A stretch of 64,000 bases of DNA, from NCBI RefSeq assembly GCF_034140825.1, contig NC_089037.1, forward strand, positions 33,286,001-33,350,000, given 5' to 3'. Below are positions 21,523-31,296 of this stretch, piece after piece. The notes below the pieces were generated by a model. It did not search any database. It was given only the letters and a program-made list of their open reading frames with translations, and was not told the DNA's origin. The stretch's first letter is position 1; every line of letters starts with the position of its first letter. This DNA is from Oryza sativa Japonica Group (Eukaryota > Streptophyta > Magnoliopsida > Poales > Poaceae). The position numbers and the translations under genes are program-made.

Positions 21523-21985
21523 CATTGCTATAGGGAACCAACAAGTAAGAAAAGCATAATCCTTCTTCCGATCCTCTAGTGACAAACTGATACCGCCACC
21601 GTATTCTCAATCCACCTCCTCCCTCTAACGCCATCTCCATACCGCCACTGCATTCTCAACCCACCACCTCCAACACAGGAACACACAGGAACACAATCTC
21701 CCAATCTATGGCCATGTTTGAGAGAGCTTCTGCTAGAATCTCTAGGTTCACCAACGGTCCAAGTTTCTTGCCCATATTCTGAAAATATGTAACCATAAAA
21801 TCAAAAGATAGACTAGAAATAAAAAAAAATCTAGATTGGGAGAATCTCAACCTCCCCAAACAATCCACATTGTTCATCCATATATTATGATAATATGTAA
21901 TTATACAACTAAAAAGTAAAGTAGAAGTCAAAAAAAAAACCAAATTCTCACATGCCACCCCGTTATTTCACAAATGTTCATAAAC

Positions 21986-22205
21986 TTAGGGCCTATTTGG
22001 GGGAGCTTTAGATTCTGAAAAACAGCTGTTTGGTAGTCAGCTTCTGAGAATCTGGAAAAACTCTGAAACTCAGCTTCTCCAACTTCTGGCTTCTTAGTTC
22101 ATTTTTCATAATATGTAACTACAGATTCTCAGAAGTTGTGGACTGTTTGGGGCAGCTTCTAGCAAAAAGCTGCAGCTGTGACAAGCTCTCTCAAATAGGG
22201 CCTTA
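21986..22205. mobile_element. Tourist-like (PIF/Harbinger) MITE
   Basis: Element 21989-22202, 214 bp, flanked by TTA on both sides. Inverted ends GGGCCTATTTGGGGGAG against GGCCCTATTTGAGAGAG. The interior is rich in the AGCTTCT/AGAAGCT words common to this rice MITE family; a diverged relative lies near 60919. Confidence 0.8.
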
Positions 22206-22399
22206 ACCTCCGCCTAAGCCTCTCTCCAATGTCAAACCTCACGCACCCTAGATATTTAACTTAACTATTTATCATGATGTTTAACTTTTGCCATGTCATA
22301 TACACATAGGGACCTATATCTTATCTAAAGATATGGATGGTAAATAGTGTAATGTAAAATACGATCGACTTTTTTTTTATTATTTTTTTCATTGCCACC

Positions 22400-22790
22400 G
22401 ATCAGAGGCATTTAACCTGGCAAACCCCACCCCTCTTGTCTTCTTCCCCGCACAAGGCGAGTCGACGCCGCGCTCCCCTCCTTCCCCGGCGAGAAAAAAA
22501 GGTGAGATCGCGTCCATCTCGTCCCCCCCACGCCGACGCGACGCACGAGTTGATCGTATTCCCCACATCCCATTCCTTGCAGGCGGCGGCATTCTCCTCC
22601 ACCCCCACGCCGCGAACCGGAGCGGTGACATAGAGGGGGCAACGGCTAGCGGTGGCGGCCATGGAGGCGATCGCCCGTGAGCACGAGCGCAGCGGAGAAG
22701 GATTGAGCTTAGCTGCGGAGAAAGGAGGAGGCGGCCATGGAACGCGCCGAGACGAGGACTTCAGTAAAAGCAGGCATACCAGCTTTGTTC
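22400..22790 (+). other. Possible captured gene 5' end with splice signals
   Basis: A GC-rich block with an AAAAAG/GTGAGATCG donor near 22500 and a CCTTGCAG/GCGGCGG acceptor near 22582, followed by ATG 22661 opening a 52-codon frame (MEAIAREHERSGEG) that runs straight into the DUF295 3'-flank block at about 22775. The parent gene is not recognised. The abrupt junction suggests transposition or rearrangement. Confidence 0.4.
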
Positions 22791-23019
22791 ATCAGGTAGG
22801 AACAATGCTCTAATCTTTCGGTTTCAGGTTGGAAACAGGAAATAAAAAAACACATGACTGTTTACCTGGAATTTTACGGCCTATCCTCTGCTTTTACAAG
22901 TTCAAATAGATTTACCAAGTGTGTCACTTTCATTTGGAACTAGTGAAAGAATTTCATCCTCAGAGGCAACTGGGCAAATGCAGTGCGACATTATTCGGCT
23001 AGGTACAGTATTTTGTTTT

Positions 23020-23395
23020 CAATAAATCGAGATGGATTTTTTTATCACTCGAGGGGACATCCCCTCATTTTGTGCATGATATTTGAAAGTCATCAAAAAA
23101 ATTATAAAAAACTGTTAAGATAGATCAATATATGATATATCTTTTCACAATTAAAATTCGACTTATACAATTCGAAACAAAAATAACAAATTTAATAGTG
23201 AATTGCGCATTCTATTCATTGTCAAATTTGTTGTTTTTATTTTAATTATATAAGTTTAATTTGAACATGCATGCTTGTGAAGTGATATATCACATGTTGC
23301 TCTAACTTTTTTTTAATTTTTTTCATGATTTTTAAGCGACGCGAAAAATAAGGGGATATCGCGTTAAGGGATTATTAGAGTTTCCCCAATAAATC
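23020..23395. mobile_element. Hairpin MITE, copy 2, with 9-bp TSD
   Basis: Element 23029-23386, 358 bp, flanked by the perfect 9-bp repeat CAATAAATC (23020-23028, 23387-23395). The uninterrupted site is visible near 5645-5665. The two halves are imperfect inverted copies (tcgaggggacatcccc, gatatatc, acaaatttaat in the left half; their complements in the right half), so the whole element folds into one hairpin. The 9-bp duplication suggests a Mutator-driven MITE. Confidence 0.82.
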
Positions 23396-23646
23396 CACTA
23401 CTTGGTTCTGGTCGACAGACAACTTGTGAAAATGAACTGACTAATGCTAAACCAATAAAACTGAGATGAGTGATGGCAAGGTTCACTACTCAATTTTTTT
23501 AATACACCAGAATCATTAATTTCGTGTGTGCATAACCTTTTCTTTACAACGAAATATCTTGTTATGCTTGCAGTAGACAGTACGCAAAAAAAAAACGAAA
23601 TGTAAATTTCATAGATAGTGCTCTCATCAAGCGTTGCAAAAACATG

Positions 23647-23901
23647 TACTCCCTCCATTCCAAAATATAAGTCACAACGACTTTTTAAAGGTGTTTCATA
23701 ATATAAGGCGTGCATGCATGCATGACAATTAATTAGCATATCTTCTCTCCTAAATTATTATTTTTTAAATCATACACTCACAAGATGTTTAATTCTATTG
23801 GGTGCATGTATGGATCGATTCAAATAAAGAGGTGGTAATAATTGTTTCTTGGTCTTTGAATTAAGGGTGATTGTACCTTATATTTTAGAATAGAGGGAGT
23901 A
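23647..23901. mobile_element. Stowaway MITE (complete)
   Basis: Element 23649-23899, 251 bp, TA on both sides. Inverted ends CTCCCTCCATTCCAAAATAT and CTCCCTCTATTCTAAAATAT (right end read inward). Confidence 0.92.
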
Positions 23902-24104
23902 ATAAACAATAGCTATACTGAAAAGAAAAACATTTACAATCTTTCAACGGGGTTGAAAGTTGAAACGGTGGCACAAATTCCCAACTTACCAAGTTTTTTA
24001 TTCTAGCCGTATATAAATTTTGACTTACATTCTAATATCTATCAGCTCTGTTTCCATAGAGACGACGTCATTTCTTACTGATTTGGACAATTTTCATCTC
24101 TACT

Positions 24105-25060
24105 TTATTCAACGGGCAAAATCCACGTCCCTCCTTTCGAATCTGGAGCTTCGATGAGCTCGTGCTCCTCGGTTTCTCCATCTTCCACCTTGGATACCTC
24201 GTAATACTTATCACGCGCAAAAATAGCGTAGACACAATCCTTCTCCAACCCATACTCATCAGCCGACCGTGAAGCACCAAAATAGCATGAAGCTGTCAAG
24301 AACGCACGGCCACCAATGTCCTCGGCTACGCACCATTGCTGCTTCGAGAAATCCATCCTATAAACAGTGACATCGTAGATGGTCTCCATTTCAGAGTCAT
24401 ACATTTGGCAGACCATGTAAAGTTCATCCAAGGACTCCACCAGGTACACGTTTGCCATGCCCACCACCCCTAATCCTCCGATGATGGGGTCGGTGATTGT
24501 GATGGAGCTGAATGTTGGCTCGGGGGAGAACTCCAGCACGCCGATGCTTTCGAAGTCACCATTGAAGTAGAACTTGCCCTGGAAAGCGGCGATCGAGCAT
24601 ATCGGCACCTTCTCGTGGTCCTTGCCGTCCAAGGGGGGGGGGGGGGGTCCAATGGCTGCGTTCCGATGTCGTACTCATGTTTCACCCACTTGTCATCGTC
24701 TCCAATGTGACAGTACCAGATGATAGTGCCGACTGGCTCAACAAGGAGAACGACACAGCCAGGCATCGTGGGCTTGCAGGAGAGCAGACATGTGGAACTG
24801 CTGTGCACATTCTGGGATAGGTGCGGTAGCTGAATCTTATCGGTCGAATCATGAGGATTCTGCAGAAACGTGGCGGTGGAGACGGTGTCGCGGACTAGGA
24901 TCCAGCCCTGCGGCGTCACCCAGGAGTTTGTGTTGGTCAGCCCGGGGATGTTGTTGTTGATGGCCTTCTTCTCCGAGATGCTGAATAGCGCCGGCTTGTC
25001 TGAGTCGGCGCCGTGCTTCACGTACAGGGCAAGGCACGGCACACTGTTCGTCTTGTCCAT
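24105..25060 (-). pseudogene. DUF295 gene broken by a 15-nt homopolymer
   Basis: Starts at ATG 25060 (MDKTNSVPCLALYVKHGAD), with LFSISEKKAINNNIPGL, TPQGWILVRD, KPTMPGCVVLLVEPVG, IIWYCHIGDDDKW and HEYDIGTQPLDPP. The frame is then lost in fifteen consecutive G (24633-24647 on the plus strand) replacing the sequence that codes LDPPMDGKD in relatives. The following frame, LDGKDHEKVPICS to GTWILPVE, is clean down to TAA at 24105. A run of 13 or 16 would restore frame, so replication slippage, or a sequencing or assembly error in the run, could account for the break. Core promoter at 25157. Apart from this run it looks functional. Confidence 0.85.
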
Positions 25061-25156
25061 GGTGAACTGTGGTGATGCGACGTCGGCTTGGTGTGATAAA
25101 AAAAAGCCTAGCTCCTCTCCTCGCGTTGGATCAACTGCAACTGTGCTTAACCATCT

Positions 25157-25168
25157 CTTATATAGGCC
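25157..25168 (-). promoter_or_regulatory. DUF295 core promoter
   Basis: cttatataggcc on the plus strand, 97 bases upstream of ATG 25060. Confidence 0.6.
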
Positions 25169-25454
25169 GGGCATGCAGATGTGTCAATCGGAGTACGTAC
25201 AGACAGATTCCGAGTCGATCACAGCAATCACTGGCCGAAGCTCACGCGAAACTAGCTAATCAGAGATCAGAATTACTAATCGGAATCCGCTAAACTTACC
25301 GCTGGCACCGGCCAGGGAAAGTAACACCGACCTCGCGCGCTGATCTGCACGGCGGCGAATCGGGAATTCCTCCGGACTCTTGCCCTCCGCCGCCGACGGA
25401 ACCAAGGTGTCAGACGCTTGCCGCCGCCGGATCGACTCGGAATGCATGTTCGTG

Positions 25455-25640
25455 GAGGATCTATTTTATATTTTTTGATATATTTTATATTAATCAAAGA
25501 TCGATGAGAAACTTACATATTTGTGGAGTGATATATTTTATATTAATCTATGTTGTTAATTTTTTTCATATATTTTTTGATGACACGAGGGGATATCTCC
25601 TCGAGGGATGATTTCAATTTCCCGCCGCCTTGTCCTAACT
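25455..25640. mobile_element. Hairpin MITE, copy 3 (partial)
   Basis: Carries gatatattttatattaatc, a poly-T tract and CACGAGGGGATATCTCCTCG near 25575, the same end motif as copies 2 and 4. Only about half of the inverted structure is present. Confidence 0.5.
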
Positions 25641-25698
25641 TAGCTTTGGCAGAATGCTAATGACGTTTTCAAGGCTTTGGGCTTGCGTTTATCAATAA

Positions 25699-26282
25699 CT
25701 AGGTGAAACCCCGCGCATTGCTGTATGATAACAATAAAAAAAATAACGTGTAAGATAGCTAGATAACATCAGATTAAGTAAATTAATGTGGTTTATGATA
25801 ATTTAAATTTAAATAGTATGTAGAATGGTGATTTAAACGTAAAAAGTAAGCTGGTATGACTTTATGGAAAAAGAAAAGTAGGGAAATAGTTTGGACCGTA
25901 GATTAATTATCTAAAGGCTGTGATATGACTTAATTTGAGGAAAAAAATGGAGAAAGATAACTTGAACCATATATTAATCATTTAAGCACTAACTAAGTGA
26001 GGATAAACTATATAAGTATATAGAATGTCATAAAACATAATACAGATATACATTGAAATATTATGTGAATTATGTTGGATGATAATTTAACATGTTTGTA
26101 TTTGAAAAACTCTTAAATTATAAAAACTATAAATATATAGTATGTTTGAATGATGTTTAAATGTGATGATTGTTAATGGATGATAATGTGGCATCTTGTT
26201 AATTAGTGAATGATGATGTGGCATCTTTGCATGTCAAGCTTAAGGAGTACTTAGTGGGGGATAACTTTATAGTAAGATAGGA
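25699..26282 (-). mobile_element. Complete non-autonomous Helitron (584 bp)
   Basis: On the minus strand the element begins TCCTATCTTACTATAAAG at 26282 and ends ...TGCGCGGGGTTTCACCTAG at 25699. The host base before the 5' TC is A and the base after the 3' CTAG is T, the A/T insertion site that Helitrons use, with no target duplication. A short GC-rich subterminal palindrome remnant precedes CTAG. The interior is AT-rich and has no coding sequence. Confidence 0.8.
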
Positions 26283-26317
26283 TTACAGAGTGTGATGGAA
26301 GAAAGGAATGTTGATTT

Positions 26318-26700
26318 CATCGACGTAAAACCTCAATTCATCCTTTAAGGAGATATCCCTATTTTTACATGTCACCTAAAAAGTCATAAAAAAATTTAAA
26401 AAGTTTAGTAGGATAGATCAATATGTGATATGTTACTTTATAAACATACAAATTCAAATTTAACTTATACAAGTAGAAACAAAAATAACAAATTTGACTA
26501 TGAATAGAACACGTAATTCACGGTCAAATTTGTTAATTGTGTTTTGAATTATATAAGTCGATATTTAACTCGCATGTTTGCAAAAAGATATATCATATAT
26601 TGATCAATCTGATATTTTTTTAAAAAAAATTGATAACTTTTTAAATGATATGTATAAAACGAAGAGACGTTCCCTCGAGGGAAAAAATCCATTTCCTTTT
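26318..26700. mobile_element. Hairpin MITE, copy 4
   Basis: Same family as 23029-23386. It has gatatccct near the left end, gatagatcaatatgtgat, caaatttgact, then the complementary right half (caaatttgttaat, gatatatcatatattgatca, ccctcgaggg). Ends are approximate. Confidence 0.65.
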
Positions 26701-26719
26701 ATTGACACCCATCCATCGT

Positions 26720-27204
26720 AAAACGTGTGTCGCCCGGGCATAAGGGAAATGATGACTTAACTAATTAACTCTCATCAAGCACTCGAAATACGAACAATTA
26801 ACTAGAAAACAAGATACGTACTGATTAAGAATAGTACTCACTTTACAGATAGTGCACTCACCAAACGCTGCAAAAACAAATAAAAACGACGGCGGAAATT
26901 CCCGGCCGACCGACCAAGTATCATTTTTTAGTGATGCTGTTTCCCACCATTTCGATCAGCTATATACAAATTTTGATTTTTATAATTTCTGTGAGCATCA
27001 TTTCCATCTAGAGTGTATAGCTTCTGACTTTTTTCCAATCATTAGTGCAAGTGCTATAATGTTTTATGTGCTGCCCCTATTGGGTGATGAGGTGGAGGAG
27101 AGAAGTGAGGACAGAGATGATGAACCACCCCCCACACAAACTTCAAGAAGGATGTGAGAGTACTAAAGTCATTGATATTTGTGTATTAGAGGTGACCTAT
27201 TGTA
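26720..27204. other. Intergenic remnant of DUF295 3' flank
   Basis: No gene. Faint similarity to the array 3'-flank block (agtgcactcaccaaacgctgc near 26850). Confidence 0.4.
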
Positions 27205-27521
27205 TACTCTCTCCATTCCAAATTGATCTACATATTTCATAGGTACACCAAGACCAAAAAAAGCTAATAACTCTCTCATATTTTATTTACTCTAGCAACA
27301 AACCCAATGCATGCACCATCCCCACTATTTCCTAGCCAATAGCAAATTAAGATATTGCATGTGGGTTATAAATACTTGTGTGCATGGATGCATGCATCAA
27401 TGTCCATTTACTCCAATGGACAAATAACGAATAGACTTAATAAATAAACACAAATATGTAGATCATTTAGGAATAACCTCAAAAAAAACTATATGCAGAT
27501 CAATTTGGAATGGAGGGAGTA
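27205..27521. mobile_element. Stowaway MITE (complete)
   Basis: Element 27207-27519, 313 bp, TA on both sides. Inverted ends CTCTCTCCATTCCAAATTGA and CTCCCTCCATTCCAAATTGA (right end read inward). It ends 11 bases from the stop codon of the DUF295 gene at 27531, so it lies in or next to that gene's 3' UTR. Confidence 0.92.
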
Positions 27522-27530
27522 TCTTGCATC

Positions 27531-28559
27531 TTAATTTATTGGTGAATGCCATAAATAAATTTGGAGGTAGCAATCACATCTATTACTCCCTCTTATCATC
27601 TCTACTTTTTTTTCAACCGGCAAAATCCACATCCCTCTTTTCGAGTCTGGAGCATCAATGAGATCATGCACCTCGGTTTCATCATCTTCCACCTTGGATA
27701 CCTCAAAACATTTATCCACTGCATACGAGGCATACACAGAATCCTTCTCAAGCCCGTACTCATCAGCCGAACATGAAGCGCCGAAGTACAACGGAGCTAG
27801 AAAGAATGCGCGGCCGCCAATCTCGTCGGCTCTGCGCCATTGACGGCTCAAGAAATCCATCTTGTGGACTGTCATATCGTAGATGGTAAACTCATAGTCA
27901 ATCCGCAAGCACACCATGTATAGTTCGTCCTCGGACTCTACAAGATAGACGTGCGCCGCGCCCGTCACCCCTAATCCTCCCGGGGTCGGGTCGACGATCT
28001 CAATCGAGCTGAACACCGGTGTTGGGGTGAACTCCAGCACTCCGATGGTGTCGAAGAAACCGTTGAAGTAGAACTTGCCATGGCAAGCGGCAATCTGGCA
28101 TATCGCCACATCATCGTGGTCCTTTCCATCGATGGGTGGATCGAAGGGCAACGTTCCAATGTCGTACTCGTGTCTCGTCCACTCGTCATCGCCGATGCGA
28201 CAGTACCATATGACGGTGGCGATGGGCTCGACGACGAGGACGATGCAGCCGGGGAGAGAAGGCTTGCCGGAAAGCTGGCACGAGCATCTGGTAGACAAGC
28301 CTTCTGGTAGATGAGGGAGATGGATCTTGTCTTGGGAATCCTGAGGGTTCTGCAGGAACGTGGCGGTGCTCAGGCGGAGTAGGATCCATCCCTGCGGCGT
28401 GAACCAGGCGTTGGCGTTGGTCAGCCCCGGGATGTCGCCGTCGATGATGGCCTTCTTGTCGGAGATGCTGAACAGCACGGGCTTATCTGCAGACTCGTCG
28501 CGTTGCTCCATGGAGAGGCAAGGCACAGGGACACTGACGACTGGGCTTGCGTTCTCCAT
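27531..28559 (-). CDS. DUF295 (KIB1-4 beta-propeller) protein, intact
   Basis: A single-exon frame of 342 residues, ATG 28559 to TAA 27531, and the reference copy for the array. DUF295 (PF03478) is a predicted kelch-like beta-propeller. Arabidopsis KIB proteins pair it with an F-box and act on GSK3-like kinases; no F-box is visible here, so that role should not be assumed. Landmarks: VLFSISDKKAI (28-38), TPQGWILL (54-61), IWYCRIGDDEW (117-127), EYDIGT (131-136), GKFYFN (161-166), YLVESEDELYMV (205-216), GGRAFFLAPLYFGASCSADE (248-267) and RGMWILP (308-314). The last ~28 residues (EKKVEMIRG onward) are specific to this copy and run toward the adjoining Stowaway element. Core promoter 66 bases upstream. 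No signal peptide or membrane segment seen. Confidence 0.9.
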   Translation of the reverse strand: MENASPVVSVPVPCLSMEQRDESADKPVLFSISDKKAIIDGDIPGLTNANAWFTPQGWILLRLSTATFLQNPQDSQDKIHLPHLPEGLSTRCSCQLSGKPSLPGCIVLVVEPIATVIWYCRIGDDEWTRHEYDIGTLPFDPPIDGKDHDDVAICQIAACHGKFYFNGFFDTIGVLEFTPTPVFSSIEIVDPTPGGLGVTGAAHVYLVESEDELYMVCLRIDYEFTIYDMTVHKMDFLSRQWRRADEIGGRAFFLAPLYFGASCSADEYGLEKDSVYASYAVDKCFEVSKVEDDETEVHDLIDAPDSKRGMWILPVEKKVEMIRGSNRCDCYLQIYLWHSPIN

Positions 28560-28624
28560 AGTCAGCGTGGTGTTGTCAACCTCTATTCCTCTCTTCTTTT
28601 AATGTTTTATCTGCAAAACCGGTG

Positions 28625-28636
28625 CTTATATAGGCG
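28625..28636 (-). promoter_or_regulatory. DUF295 core promoter (best example)
   Basis: cttatataggcg on the plus strand, i.e. CGCCTATATAAG for the gene, 66 bases upstream of the intact copy's ATG. The same 12-mer, give or take two bases, is found at 4962, 7185, 12037, 25157, 30925 and 43625. Confidence 0.65.
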
Positions 28637-28819
28637 AAAACTGCTGCCAGAGGAATGTTGATTCCGACACGAACATTATCAGACATCAGAAGTAATCGGA
28701 ATCGGAGGCAAAAGATCAATTCTTCTTCGTTCGAAAAAAAAAAGATCATACAACGCGTTGCGGCCCACTTGACCCAGTTAGCCCACGTGCACGCATATTG
28801 GAGCCTGTATGCACATGTG

Positions 28820-29077
28820 TAGCCTATTTAGGAAAAAGTCCAATCAACTCCCTTAATATACACGTTTAACTTCATCGGTTATGCTTCATCCAAAGAGCTA
28901 AGATAAAATTAGGTTACAGGACCTCCGGCATTGCACATGCTTGTGTAAGTGCTATTGAACGATAACAAATCATCTGCATGAATAATGCTCAGATCATGAA
29001 TATAGAAAATCCTAATTACCCAAATTTTAATGTAATTTTAATTTTTCCCGTTGCAACACACGGGTATTTTTTTCTAG
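28820..29077 (+). mobile_element. Helitron 3' terminus
   Basis: Stem CCCGT...ACGGG (29047-29064), nine bases of spacer, then CTAG at 29074-29077 followed by host T: the diagnostic Helitron 3' end, on the plus strand. The 5' end (A followed by TC) was not located, so the left boundary is a guess. Confidence 0.6.
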
Positions 29078-29575
29078 TGAATGAAAAAGTTGGTAGCAGA
29101 AATTCAATTTTTAGATGGGTAATAGAAACTTTTGTATTTCTTAGCATGTACTCAAACAGTCCTATCACCACCAACGGGTGGCTTTGTTCTGTTCATGTCA
29201 AACTGTTGTTCACAAAAGCATCATTAGAGCTCTTCGGCTTCAATTGAGCAGTTGCCCAAAGTTTAATATGGTGTACTTGTCCATGTTATGAAATTGACGA
29301 TGGATTTAGCCATCGTATCACTAAAGATTGGACCCGGAAGAGTGGAATACAATTCCTCAAAATTTTGCTGGTGAATGGCAATATGAAATTGGTCAGCTGA
29401 GTGCAGTATTTTTTTTTAAAAAAAATATATCATTATGTTCAGAAACAATATCTAATCTAAAGTTGCAAACTTGCTGTACTAATCAAATTGTGACAAGTGA
29501 TGCCATGGTTCAGTCCAATTCATGAAGTTCCTGGTTCAGAACAATCTCTGAACTAAAATTATCAGTGTGAAAATC

Positions 29576-29690
29576 TGTCTCAGGGATTCCTGAAACACTG
29601 AACATTTCCTTTCCAACAAAATTTGTCTCAGGGATTCCTGAAACACTGAACATTTTCCTTTCCAACAAAATCTGTCTCAGGGATATCGTG
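29576..29690. repeat. Short tandem repeat, ~48-bp unit, about 2.3 copies
   Basis: Unit beginning TGTCTCAGGGATTCCTGAAA at 29576 repeats at 29624 and starts again at 29673. It lies in the 3' flank of the DUF295 copy at 29852; the related flank near 38680 has a single diverged unit. Confidence 0.85.
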
Positions 29691-29851
29691 TAGTAGCAGA
29701 TAACTGGGCTAAAATAGACAGTTCAATGCAAAATGTACAAAATACTAATTAAGAATATTACTCATTTTACAGATCTACAATAGCAAGACAAAATATCGCA
29801 GCAAAACAAAAACTTATCACAATTCCAAAATTGCAGAAACCTAGGCCTAGA

Positions 29852-30788
29852 CTATGGATAAGTGGGCAGAACCCACAATGCTCTTCTTGCCGCTGGGACT
29901 TCCATGAATTCTACCCCTCCATCTTTCACATTGGATATCTTCAAACACGCCTTATCCCCGGGATAAAACATGTAGACGCAATCCGCCTCCAGTCCACGAT
30001 CGTCGGCCGAACACGATGCACCGAAATACCCAGGAGCTAGCAGGAAAGCACGGCCACCAAGGTCATCGGCTCTGCACCACCGCTGCTCAGAGAAATCCAT
30101 CTTATGGACTTGGGTTTCACCGTCAATCATGTCGCAGCCAAAGCCATAGACCAGGCTGACCATGTAGAGCTCCTCCTCGGATCCCACCAAGAACACCTTC
30201 GCCCTGTTCGCAGCCTCGAGCTCTCCACCGAGCTCGAGCGAGCTGAACGCCGGCGTGGGGGAGAACTCTGAGCACACCGATGTCGGTGAGGCTCTCGCTG
30301 TTGAAGTAGAACTTGCCCCGGCAAGCGGCGATCGGGCATATCGGCACCTTCTCGTGCAGGTCACTGACTGGATCCAAGAGCTGCGTTCCAATGTCGTACT
30401 CGTGTCTCGCCCACTTCTTGCCGTCGACGCCACAGTGCCAGATGACATTGGCATTGGGCTCGACAAGGAGAACAATGCAGCCAGGAAGAGTAGGCTTGTC
30501 CGAGAGCAAGCAGGAGCTGGTTCTTGGTAAGTCGTCAGGTAGATGTGGCATCTGAACCTTCTCGTCAGGATTCAGAGGGCTGAACATGAAGGTGGACAGC
30601 GAAGTTTTGTCGTGAACTAGGATCCAACCCTGCGGCGTCACCCAGAATTTGCTGCTGTTGTTCGTCAGGGCATCGATGTCGCAGGCGATGTCCTGTCCCT
30701 CGAAGATGTTGAACAGTGTCGTCTTCACTGATTCCGGGCCGTGCTGCTGCTGCTGCAAGGCGAGGCAGGGCACAGGGAGAGGAGCCAT
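29852..30788 (-). pseudogene. DUF295 gene (second subfamily) with a 1-bp insertion
   Basis: Starts at ATG 30788 (MAPLPVPCLALQQQQHG), with TLFNIFEGQDIACDIDALTN, WVTPQGWILVHD, KPTLPGCIVLLVEPNAN, IWHCGVDGKKW, HEYDIGTQLLDP and GKFYFNSESLTDIGVL. One extra T at 30269, relative to the 42522-43505 copy, shifts the frame there. The other frame continues EFSPTPAFSSLELGGELEA, VFLVGSEEELYMVSL, FLLAPGYFGASCSADD and ALWVLPTYP to TAG at 29852. With the copies at 5120, 38947 and 42522 it forms a subfamily marked by a MDPLP/MAPLP start and LFNIFE in place of LFSISE. Confidence 0.87.
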
Positions 30789-30924
30789 CCCAAATATCGT
30801 GCTCTAAATCTCCCAAGCAAGCTGTGGCGACACCTAGAGAGTATCGTACCCTTTACTACTTCTTATATGGATCTAGCAAGATCTGTCTCGATGAAGAGAA
30901 ACTACCCTTGTGGCGTGGCGATAT

Positions 30925-30936
30925 CTTAAATAGGCG
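30925..30936 (-). promoter_or_regulatory. DUF295 core promoter
   Basis: cttaaataggcg on the plus strand, 137 bases upstream of ATG 30788. Confidence 0.5.
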
Positions 30937-31296
30937 AACCAAACAGCCCTTTGGAGAGCAGAACCAGAATCCGACTCCGAGTCGATCAAATCGGATTACT
31001 GAAATACCATCAGATATTCAGATATCAGAAGTTCATCAGAACATGTCGAATCAGTTGAATAATCGACCTTCTAGTACCGAGCACTTGCCTTCCAAAAGGC
31101 CGCGCCGGCCGGCAAGTGACGCCGCCCCCCGCCGGGCACCTCTCTGCTCAGGGCTTCAGACCTCTTGCCCTAGAAGATGCCCGCGGCTTTGGGCTTGCAT
31201 TCCACGCATATGACCGTTCGTTTGGGAGGGGATGGGACAAGCAAAGCTAAGGTCTTCTTTGGGCATGTACTAGTATGTGGAGCTTAACATTCTGAG

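Noticed and set aside
29576-29690. CRISPR-like direct repeats
   Set aside because: Two and a bit head-to-tail copies with no spacers, in a plant nuclear genome; ordinary tandem duplication.
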